Shown: positions 55,884 to 64,000 of the stretch, piece by piece | Layout of the letters: each line of letters starts with the position of its first letter | Position numbering within the stretch: position 1 is the first letter of the stretch | From: Falciphora oryzae | Lineage: Eukaryota; Ascomycota; Sordariomycetes; Magnaporthales; Magnaporthaceae | Reading direction: 5' to 3' | Assembly: GCA_000733355.1 (NCBI GenBank) | Contig: JNVV01000009.1 | Span: 110,886 to 174,885, forward strand | DNA length: 64,000 nt | Notes under the pieces: model-generated | What the model saw: only the letters and a program-made list of their open reading frames with translations | Told to the model about the DNA's origin: nothing | Databases searched by the model: none | Translations under genes and position numbers: made by a program

Positions 55884-58807
55884 TTAATGCCTCGTGAAAT
55901 TTGCGCGGCGCGGGAGCACCTCGATCGTGGGGACATCCTTCCACTTGTCCCAGCTGGTGGCGTTCCTGGGGTCGGCCCAGGGCTTGAGGGCCGCGATGCG
56001 GAGGTGGTAGCGGCCGGTGGCGATCTGGCTGCCGTTGACCATCTGGCCGAGCCACCAGAATGTGGTGCCGGGCCTGCCCGAGATGTCGCGGGGCAGGCTG
56101 CGGAGGGGCGTCGAGAAGGTCTCGTTGGCCTTCATCTTGGCCGGATCGAAGGTTCCCCGCAGCGCCGGCCTGGCGTACGAGGCCACGGCGCCGACGTAGC
56201 CGGCCTGCCCGACCACGGGCGGGTACTCCCAGCGGTCCTCGGTCCAGCCCTCCTCGAAGACGTCGACGCGCAGCTCGCGCGTCGCCCAGCGCAGGCGCAC
56301 GTACATCTCGGGGAAGTCCTGGGCCGCGAGGCTGTAGTCAAAGGTCCAGTTGGCCTTTTGCCGGATGGGGATGTTCTTGACGCCCGACGTGAAGCGCTCG
56401 TAGCCGGTCGGGAGGTCGAAGACGTCGGGCAGCTCCTTGACCAGGTCGGCGGCCATGCCCATGTAGGGGACGCTCAGCGTCTCGCCGTTGTCGCCCTTGA
56501 CCAGCACCTTGCCGCTGTACAGGGGCAGCCTGGTCGGGTCGCCGGCGGTCGGGGGCGAGAAGGCGAACTTGGCCGTGCGCGTCTCACCCGGCTGGAGCGT
56601 GAGGGGCGCGGGCATCTCGACGGCCGGGCGGATCCGCTGCGGCTGGGTGATGATCTCCTCGAACCATGCCATGCGCGGGGCGCCCCAGTGCTCGCCGTCG
56701 TCGATCTGGAGGGTGTTCATGGCGCCGGCCTCCTCGATCTCGAACGAGTAGGTGACCGGGGTGGAGCCCGAGTTGGTGATGTCGACGCTGTGGTCGCGGT
56801 TGAAGTGGGCCGTGTCGTTCAGGGCGAAGCGGGCAAAGGAGAGCTGGGTGGCGTAGCCGAGAACCTTGGTCGCGTTGACCAGGCCCGTGCCGACCTGCGC
56901 GACCGACGCGCGCGCGCCGTAGTCCTTCTCGGTCCCGTCGTTGTTGTACCAGGCGACAGCGTCGCCCGACGAAAGGATGCGGGCCGAGACCCGCTTGGCG
57001 AAGGCGCCGCCACGGGTCTTGCGGTCGGCGGAGCCGCCGTGCGCGCCGATGTACAGAGCAGCGACACCGGCAACGTAGGGACAGGCCATCGAGGTGCCGG
57101 ACTGGACGGCGTAGCCGCCGCCAGGAAAGGAACTGAGGATCTGGCCACCGGGAGCAGCAACATCGGGCTTGATAAACAGGTCGTTGGTAGCACCGATAGA
57201 GGTGAAGGTATCGGCCTTGCCGCCAAAGGCGTAGCGGATACCCCTGTAGTTACCGTCGTCGGGGTTGAGGTTGAAGTCGGCCGTGACGCTGCCGCCCGCC
57301 TTGATGGTGGCGATGATGGCCTCGCCAGCCTCCTTGGTGATCATACTCATGTTGCTCTGGGGGAAAGTCAGCGGGGGCTGCTGAGGGATGGCGAGGGGCA
57401 TCTCGTTGTTGTAGAACATGATGGCAGTCGCGTTGAAGTCCTCGAGGTTCACCTGCTTCACGCCGAAGTTGCACCCGCCGCGACGGACAAGGACCACCTT
57501 GCCGGCGAAGCTTTGGGTCGTGTTGGGCAAGGGCTCGCAAGCATCGCCCTCGACCGATGTGTTGAAAGACAGAGGGACGATGGGCCAGCCCTGGACTTGG
57601 GAGGGGTACAAGGGCTTTATGGTGCGGTACACCACCATCGTGGTGTTGGTCTTTCCGTCGAGGGTGAAGGTCGCCTTGAACGTGGCCGATGCGATGGTAT
57701 CGGCCGTGATAGATGCAATGGCGAGCACGTTGTCGCCGGAAGAGCCGCTGCTAGCCGAGAAGGCGCCAGCCTGGCCATCGTTGCCGGCCGAAATAGTCAC
57801 CACGACGCCCTGGTTAACCAGACGGGAGGCGACCGAGGCCCACGCGCTGTCCGTCCAACCGTTGACGCCTCCGATGGAGGAGGTGATGATGTCGGCCTAG
57901 AATAGTCGTAAGATGGTCAGCAATCGCCGCGTCTGTGGGAACCTCCCGGGAAGACACTTACCCCGGCCTCGTAGGCCATGAGGAAGGCGTCGATCAGAGT
58001 GTCCTCGTCGACGCCACCGTTGGCAGTGAAGACCTTGTAGGCCAGCAGGGTAGACTCGGGCGCCACACCAGTGAAGGTCTCGTCCTGGCCGGCAATGATG
58101 CCCGCCACGTGGGTGCCGTGGCCGACCTGGTCCATGGGATCCTCCTTGGGCTGCTTGGGGCCGTTGGGGTAGTTCCCGTTGCCAACCAGATCGTAGCCGC
58201 CGGCGATCTTGTGGCCAGGTCCAATGCCTCCACCCAGCGCGGGGTGCTTGTAGTCAACGCCAGTGTCCACAAAGGCGATGGTGACGCCCTTGCCCTTGAT
58301 GCCGGCAGCGTGCAGCTTGTCGACACCCGTCATGCCGTGGATCGAGTAGTTGAACTGGCCCGCGGCGGCGGCCTCGCTGTAGGACGCGAACTTTTGCTGC
58401 GGGTTGAGCGAGTCCTCGGGGAGGGTCAGGTAGCGCGAGTTCCAGGCCCGGGAGACCTCGTTGACGGCGTTGAGCGCGTCGACGTTGCTGTCCTCGACCT
58501 CGACCGAGGCGCCCTTGAAGACCTCGCTCGAGTAGACGCGCAGCACGCGGCAGCCCTTGGGCAGGCTCGCCTTGAGGGCGTTGGCGGCCCGGCCGGCATC
58601 GCTGCCGGCCTTCTCCTGGTCGAACTCGACAATGAATCGCTTCGGGGCGATGGTGTCGTTCTTAGGGGCCACCTCGATGGTGCCGTCCTGGCCGCGGCGC
58701 AGGAGCGGGCGCATGTGCGGGCCCGGCTCCTGCGTGGCGACGGCGCCGCTGCCGGCCAGGCAGAGCCCTAGGAGGAGGGACTGGATGAGCTGCATCGTGA
58801 GCGACAA
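55884..58807 (-). CDS. Secreted subtilisin-like serine protease (S8, Vpr/PA-domain type)
   Basis: 952 aa from exons 58807-57962 and 57896-55884 joined in phase 0. Order: signal peptide (about 1-25), I9-type propeptide (about 55-130), S8 catalytic domain with Asp181 (AFVDTGVDYKHP), His230 (GHGTHVAG) and Ser551 (SGTSMACPYVAG), a PA domain inserted between His and Ser (about 395-480, with GGCNFGVKQVNL), and a C-terminal Fn3-like/beta-sandwich region with repeated N-glycosylation sequons. This is the layout of fungal minor extracellular protease Vpr-like subtilases. Secreted protein breakdown is the likely role; family members are common in saprotrophs and pathogens. A second in-frame Met at residue 5 would also give a good signal peptide. 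Confidence 0.93.
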
Positions 58808-60440
58808 CGGCTACCTACTCGGAAGGGGATTGAGCCGCGGGGATCGCGAGAGTCGGTCTCTCAGCTGGGCTTGGGGAGAAAGCAAACAACATCAGCCATC
58901 TTCCCCGCGTCCCCTCCCCATATATAGTGTCCCCGGAGCCGCTCTGCCCTGCAGTCCATCATCTCGTGTGCCTTGGCTCCCGCCGCGTTGGGTGGTGGCT
59001 AAGAAATTGTGCCGAAATACGAGGAAGCGCGCCTCGGGGGTGGGTTTGGTGGATCTGGCGTCCAGAGAGGATTTCCGGTTTAGGAAGCTCAATTTCTTGG
59101 TGCGCAATGCAGGGTCGATCGGGCTGGGCCGCCCCTTTCGCCAAAACCCCACACGATCTTTGACGGAGGCGGGAAAACGGCGCGTAAGGCAGGTGACATT
59201 CCCTGCAAAATGTCTTTGACCAATTTCCGGGCTCGTGTATGCATTTATTTTTGGCCAGAATATTGCACAAAATTGAGGGGAAGCCCTGCCGTCTCCCGCC
59301 CAAGTCGATAGCCGACGACCATCAGAGCAGAGGTGCCTGACTCGAGGGGTCCGAGAACCACACGACGACCTCACATTGCCGTCGGCGGTGCAGAAAGAAA
59401 GGGAAGGAGGTTAGGCAATGGATGCATTGACGCTCGGTTTTTTTTTTACGAGGGCGACATCTTTGTCCACGGTTCCCTGTGTCTTTGTTCGCCGTTTTCT
59501 TTGTCAAAATATCCCAACCGCCATCGCAAATTGACGCGTGGACAGCCGACACGGGAGTGGAATTGCCACGAGAACCTCTACGCCGCCAGCCACCTCCACC
59601 GTCGTCAGCCAGCGAGACAGCTCAGTGGTAGGATATGCATCATCGGCGTGGAAGCATGTGGGCAGAACGTAGCCCGAGGAAACGGATAACTCCCGCAGCT
59701 CGAAATAGGAGGAGCTTGGTTCAGGTCCAGAGAGTGGTTCAGGGTGATGAGGGCTGGGACGACCACACGCGCTTCTTATACACCAACAGCAGCAACCGAC
59801 TCTAGGGTCCTTAGAATCGGCAGCTCAATGCGTCACTGCTTTCTCAAACATTTCTCCGCCAGAGAAACGACACGTCCACGGTTACACCCCAGCCCCAACA
59901 GGTCCATAGATGAGCAACATGTTGCGTCAGAGGCTCACAATCTCGACTGTGTCACGCGTCATTCGTCAAGCGTGCCGCCCCTATTTGCAGTTTCGCAGAG
60001 TCAGCCGAGAGCAAAGTCAGGAGAGCCAGATGATTGCGTCCCCTTACCCACAGTCCAACGTACTTGATCTTACAGCCAAAGTATGGCTATCAACATCTGT
60101 TGACACTTGTTGATCGTCCTCGTTATTCTACTGACAAAGCCACCACTCAAGCCACAGACTATCCATGTTGCCAAAGTTATCCCATGGTATTCGCATGGAT
60201 TGCGTGAGCCGTTAATCACACCCACAAGCAGAAATGATGGCGCTTTGAGTATGTCCTTGGAGGTTATCGAGTAGAAATTATACAAGCATAGCACCTCAAA
60301 AATATTTCTTTTTTTCCGGCTTCGTTGGGACTTCCCGCCTTTACTTCTTTTTCCTCAACCTTCCCTCAGCACACGTTCCACCACGCTTGCCACGCTTTTC
60401 TCATTCGCCATCCCCTTTAGCCCACGGAATCAACGACGAC
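58808..60440. other. Intergenic region
   Basis: Subtilase promoter (TATATAGTG near 58920-58928 is a TATA candidate about 115 bp upstream of the ATG) and sequence upstream of P5. No gene recognised. Confidence 0.5.
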
Positions 60441-60557
60441 ATGACCGTGAGTCGAGGACCCCTCCTCCTTACTTCCGCCTTCCCGGTTTGTCATTACGTC
60501 TCCCACAACGTCTCGGCGCCTTGGTTCAACAGCTACTAAAAGACAGAGAGCCTCTAG

Positions 60558-60899
60558 ATGCCTCCCCGGAATACCCTAAAAATGAACCAAGCCATCGCCC
60601 AGGCAACAGCCGCAGTGGCCGTGGCGGGGATGCTGGAGCACCTCAAGGGCACCGAAGAGACGAAGAGAACGATTCTGAGGGCCCTCACATCCCAACTGAT
60701 TACCGGCCTTCCTGCGGTCATCGAGATCGGTATTACCCATTTGGGTGACGATCTTATTGCTATCTCGCTTCAAGTGAGAACCTTGATCAAGAATACCCTC
60801 ATGTCAGCTGGGTTGAGCGATGATGTGGCCCAGTCAATCATGACCGACAACACGACGCGGTTTAGCGACGCAATCAGAGTTATAGGTGCTAGCCTCTAG
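60558..60899 (+). CDS. Small helical protein of the same plan, copy P5
   Basis: 113 aa from ATG 60558, which directly follows an intron (60447-60557; donor GTGAGT, acceptor CTCTAG). The upstream exon ends ATGACC, so translation may start two codons earlier. Ala-rich first helix (IAQATAAVAVAGMLEHL), then ITRALT-like helical segments and a conserved C-terminal block, LIKNTLMSAGLSDDVAQSIM, matching TIRRTLTATGLDDDPIDTVM of P6 and, more loosely, QAVLARANIPRDAVLGIIS of P4. P5 and P6 align over the first 95 residues without gaps. No signal peptide, Cys or catalytic motif. Function unknown. A Harbinger-like MITE lies 90 bp downstream. Confidence 0.6.
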   Translation: MPPRNTLKMNQAIAQATAAVAVAGMLEHLKGTEETKRTILRALTSQLITGLPAVIEIGITHLGDDLIAISLQVRTLIKNTLMSAGLSDDVAQSIMTDNTTRFSDAIRVIGASL

Positions 60900-60989
60900 C
60901 GCGGGCGTAGTCGGCGTCACGGCTTTAGAGACTCTGGATCTGTATGTAGGAAATCTCTCAAGAGGCCGCAGACATACCTACCTACCTGA

Positions 60990-61538
60990 GGGGCTGCCTG
61001 ACACTAAACGGGTTTTTGGTTTTTCCCATACTATTCCAAAAATCGCTGGTTTTTTCGGGGTTATTAAACAAAGCATAAACCCTGCAAAATTTAATAAAAA
61101 TGAAATTTTAACCGGCCAAAAGTACCTTTTTAACTAAACCTTCTGTTGGTAGGAGTATGTACTCCTGTAGGCACGGAGATCTCCAAACAGGGTGAACAAC
61201 GATCCTTTATACCAGAGGATCGATTTATTATTGTGCACGAAGACGGAAAGGATCTATCTGCCAGAGAGGGACCAAGAGGGAGGTTATATATACACGTTCT
61301 GGATCGGCCAAAGGCCGTTCCCCTGCTCCCCAACCTCTCGGGTCCCCCGGCCCTCAGATCCCGTGATCTCTGATCACGGGACTGGAGGATCCGGGCCTCT
61401 CTGTGCCTTACCGATTGCCTGCGCCGATTAACGCAATCCAACACCTTCCGGATTTTTACGTACACCCTTTAGTAAAGGCATTTTTGACGACTAAAAAACC
61501 GGTAAAAACCAAAAAACCATTTAGTGTCAAACAGCCCC
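60990..61538. mobile_element. 549-bp Harbinger/Tourist-like MITE (3-bp duplication TGA)
   Basis: Imperfect inverted repeats of about 38 bp at both ends (GGGGCTG..TGACACTAAA..; five differences, mostly C/T transitions) flanked by TGA at 60987-60989 and 61539-61541. GGGG-starting ends and a 3-bp TNA duplication match what is known of PIF/Harbinger MITEs, though TTA/TAA is more usual. No coding capacity. A perfect palindromic stretch (about 61362-61382, CCCGTGATC/GATCACGGG) lies inside. Inserted between P5 and P6. Confidence 0.7.
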
Positions 61539-61541
61539 TGA

Positions 61542-62216
61542 AGGACTAGGCAGCGTTGTAAACGGGTTTACCTGTTTTGTTCGTTTCGGACTTTTTACTA
61601 TTTTCTCCTAGTATCGCTCCATACGGTAGAAACGACCTGCTGTGTATCCGCCATCATTGCTACCACCACCACGCTTTAAAGAGGTTGGAGGATACCGGGA
61701 ATGTCCTTCCTCGCTGTAAAGAACATGAAAGCAGCGAACCATCGCCAGCTCTAGTTTCCAACTTTAATTCGCTAGCGTGTAGTCACGCTCTCTGCTTCTT
61801 CACGAGCTGGGGTTCTTGTCAAATCTTCTCCCCGTGCTGGCAGGCCCCATTGGCTACGAAGTCTTTTGATGACCACCACCCCTAACATTATCGCTCGGAG
61901 ACTACTTTTGGGTAGACTCACCCTCCATCAACAATGATCTGGTGCTTCCCAGTAATAGCCTTTTCGGAAAGTGACTCTCTAGCAAACTTTCAAATATCTT
62001 TTGTTAATTACTGTTTGCCTTGAAATTGACTGGCAGGGTAAGGCCTATAAAGGGGTATGGCTCCGCCTTCTAGGCCGGGCTTTCCCGGATCCCTCTGCTC
62101 TTTATCAATTACCCTCCACAATCGCTTGCGTCAGCCAGGAAGTGTAATAAATTACATCACGCAAAGACTACCCGCAAGACAACGACTACCTAGCAAGGCT
62201 CACTTCGCCGGAAACC
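61542..62216. other. Promoter region and 5' exon of P6
   Basis: CTATAAAGGGG at 62045-62055 is a good TATA box about 170 bp upstream of the P6 leader intron. No other gene. Confidence 0.5.
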
Positions 62217-62300
62217 GTAGGTATCGGGCATTTCATCTGCCACCTCCAGAGCTCAATCCCTGGATTGGAATGTAGAGAATCCGCTAATTGGCTTTAACAG

Positions 62301-62642
62301 ATGCCTCGGCCCACACTTGCGCAGAGGAAGAATGCAGTCGCGCTTCTCGCCAGAGCCGAAACGACACTCAGCCTCATGGATCTCTGCTTTCGAGACCGGA
62401 CCAAGACGGAAGAGATCGCCCGGGTCGTGGCTTCGGCTGAGATGCGAAGGCTCGCCGGGGAAATCGAGAGCAATATCTCTGGCCTCGGGGGCGACGTGTC
62501 TGCCATCAAGCCAGAGGTCGTAGAGACCATCAGGCGAACCCTGACGGCCACCGGCCTTGACGACGACCCGATCGACACAGTCATGCCACGAGCCAAGACA
62601 AGCTGGATTTCGTCATGTGGGCATTTCTACAGAACTGATTGA
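62301..62642 (+). CDS. Small helical protein of the same plan, copy P6
   Basis: 113 aa from ATG 62301, immediately after an intron (62217-62300; donor GTAGGT, branch GCTAAT, acceptor AACAG). MPRPTLAQRKNAVALLARAE, then charged helices and the block VVETIRRTLTATGLDDDPIDTVM that pairs with P5. After residue 95 the tail (PRAKTSWISSCGHFYRTD) differs from P5 and may reflect a shift of frame or a different exon end. A TATA box lies at about 62045. No domain recognised. Shared gene layout (ATG abutting the acceptor, ATGCC start, about 115 codons) links it to P1-P5. Confidence 0.55.
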   Translation: MPRPTLAQRKNAVALLARAETTLSLMDLCFRDRTKTEEIARVVASAEMRRLAGEIESNISGLGGDVSAIKPEVVETIRRTLTATGLDDDPIDTVMPRAKTSWISSCGHFYRTD

Positions 62643-62992
62643 GGTAGACGCTTCTCGCCACCGAGCCAAGCAGCAAACTATGGGCCGACTCGTGTCCATA
62701 TCTGGCCAAATTCATACTGTCTGTTATGGGGATTAGGCTTGAAGATAGCGCCCATGGATGCACGGAGACGGAAGAGAAAGGCTTGGACCAAGATCTCGTC
62801 ATGGAAGAAGAGAGCAGAGAGTCAGAGATTCACGCTTGCCGGTTAGAGAATTGATTTCATAATTATCAAAGCCGTGAAGGTCCCAGGTTTACTGTGTTCC
62901 ACCCAACTCATCGCCTTTGCTCCTGGTGAATGTTGCAGCTGCCTTTGCCAAGCCTCCTCAGTAGACCGATGCTACCAAGCTCTCATCTCGGT
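62643..62992. other. Convergent spacer
   Basis: About 350 bp between P6 and the GPI-type gene. No gene or clear signal. Confidence 0.5.
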
Positions 62993-63756
62993 CTACAAAA
63001 GCAAAGTGGATGCCCCTGCCAGGACAGCAGCCCCCGCGAGCACCATGTTCCCTGGCAGAAGCCGAGCTCCTCCACTGGGCTTGGCCCCTCCCGTCTGCGC
63101 AGCCGCGCCGCCGCCCAGGATGCCGCCGCCGCCCTGCTGGCCGTCGCCGCCGGGGCTCGCGGTCCTGGTATGGACCGACCCCGAAGTGACGGTGACCTTG
63201 GCATTCACGATGGGGACTACCCCGTTCCCGTTGCTGTTTGACGAGCTGCCGCCGCCGTTGTTGTTGCTGACGACTCGGAGGCCGCCGGCACTCGTCTGGA
63301 TCTCGGCGTTTGCTGGCGCCTTGACGAGGGTGCTCTTGCAGGCGGCTGAGCTGCCGCGGGACGTGCAGTCTGCCCAAATGACGCTGCGGTCTGGTCAGCA
63401 ACGGCAGCAGGAGAAGAACAGGGATATCGTGGTGTATTGGTGGGGGCTGTAACACCGCCATTGAGGGGCTCTCACGTTCTCATCCCATCGTTCTGTGCGT
63501 CATAGGTCAGCCGCAAGGCGGTCCCGCTGACATAGGTCGCGGTGTACTGCGGCCCTTGCTTGTCCTTGACGTCGAGGACCACCGTCGACTGGGCGTTGCT
63601 GCTGATGACGTCGACGGAGGCGGGGATGAATGTGTGGGCGAGAGCATTGCTGCCCAGCGTGGACGGGAACTAGATCTGACCCGTCTGGCCCGCCGCCGCG
63701 CATTTCTGGACCGCCGCGGCGAAGAGGGATATGAGGGTTGCCTGCTCGAACTTCAT
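62993..63756 (-). pseudogene. GPI-type secreted protein gene with in-frame TAG
   Basis: Two exons on the minus strand: 63756 to about 63474 and about 63409 to 62993; donor GTGAGA and acceptor CGCAG join in phase (..DGMRT-VIWADC..). N-terminal hydrophobic signal (MKFEQATLISLFAAAVQKC), a beta-rich middle (VDVISSNAQSTVVLDVKDKQ, QYTATYVSGTALRLTYDAQ), Ser/Asn/Gly-rich stalk, and C-terminal GPI signal (NMVLAGAAVLAGASTLLL). Codon 29 is TAG (GQI-TAG-FPSTLG), immediately after the likely signal cleavage. Everything after it remains open for about 200 codons with an intact anchor signal, so inactivation is recent, or the base is an error. CAG to TAG would explain it. Small GPI proteins of this layout are common fungal surface proteins. 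Confidence 0.6.
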
Positions 63757-64000
63757 GGTGGAGACTTTTGGCCGACCTGGGCGAGTAGGGAGATTCTTGA
63801 ACTATTATTTCGGAGCAATGCCTCGGCACTTGACAGGAAGGTGGAGCGAGGAGTGAACTGCCGGATGGCGATGGAGGGTAGCCAAAGTCTTGAGGGCGGA
63901 CGGAGGGCGATATTTACACCCTTTCAGCCTTTGTACCTTTGTTACTTGGTTTTCTTTGGCAAGCATCCTTTGCATTTCAGGATCGATCATCGATCTAGAT
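63757..64000. other. Window end, promoter side of the GPI-type gene
   Basis: About 240 bp with no gene visible. Confidence 0.5.

Noticed and set aside
55887..57905. 672-codon open frame on the plus strand opposite the subtilase
   Set aside because: It mirrors the GC-rich codon pattern of the minus-strand protease, has no domain and has Gly/Arg/Val-biased composition; the protease has a full catalytic triad.
18289..63690. Reassignment of TAG to a sense codon
   Set aside because: TAG is used as a normal terminator in the window (GPI wall protein at 21410, small anchored protein at 47437), so the internal TAGs are better explained by mutation.
1..64000. tRNA, rRNA and CRISPR features
   Set aside because: Visual scan for T-arm GTTCGA contexts with matching stems gave none that fold properly; CRISPR arrays are not expected in a fungal genome and no regular spacer repeats were seen. 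A tRNAscan run would settle the tRNA question.

Overview
The window is nuclear DNA of a filamentous ascomycete (Pezizomycotina, most likely a Sordariomycete). Genes are GC-rich with short introns (about 60-140 nt) and GT..CTAAC..YAG signals. Gene content fits: a PHO89/PHO-4 phosphate symporter, Tim17, a DUG2-type WD40/M20 protein, a Mug190-type SMP/C2 protein, an NWD/NACHT/ankyrin NLR, GPI-anchored wall proteins and a large secreted subtilase. Species cannot be fixed from sequence alone. There is one short assembly gap (26572-26608).

Layout. 1-20 kb is a conserved housekeeping block: phosphate symporter (2.9-4.9), RecQ helicase (6.6-9.3, minus), Ntn-type asparaginase (9.7-11.2), Tim17 (11.6-12.3, minus), DUG2-like peptidase (13.8-17.4). 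A decayed F-box-like gene (18.1-19.9), a small secreted protein (20.0-20.7, minus) and a GPI-anchored Thr/Gly-rich wall protein (21.4-23.7, minus) follow. 23.7-30 kb is mostly gene-free but holds a diverged tandem duplication of two small Cys-rich genes. An MFS sugar transporter (30.0-32.1), a large NLR (33.5-38.3), Mug190 (38.7-42.9, minus), an NmrA-type reductase (44.4-45.3), a secreted-looking deaminase (45.7-46.5, minus) and a small membrane-anchored protein (47.1-47.4) come next.

From 48 kb on the window looks accessory. A tandem array of paralogues of an unrecognised small helical protein lies on the minus strand at 48.5-53 kb. It has one intact copy, one with an amber stop, two fragments, and one whose last codons are interrupted by an 816-bp pogo/Fot1-like TIR element. 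Two further genes of the same plan (about 115 codons, intron ending exactly at the ATG) lie at 60.6 and 62.3 kb, with a Harbinger-like MITE between them. Secreted proteins are interspersed: a PAPK-repeat protein (53.5-54.4), a subtilase (55.9-58.8) and a GPI-type protein with an amber codon (63.0-63.8).

Two recurrent sequence-quality themes affect the gene models. Five frame breaks fall at short homopolymer runs and are each repaired by a one-base length change, which suggests sequencing error as much as real mutation. Several in-frame TAG codons sit where a CAG to TAG (CpA to TpA) change would explain them, consistent with RIP-like mutation. The strongest candidate for something undescribed is the expanded small-protein family at 48-63 kb: removing the transposon from one copy restores an end exactly co-linear with its intact paralogue.
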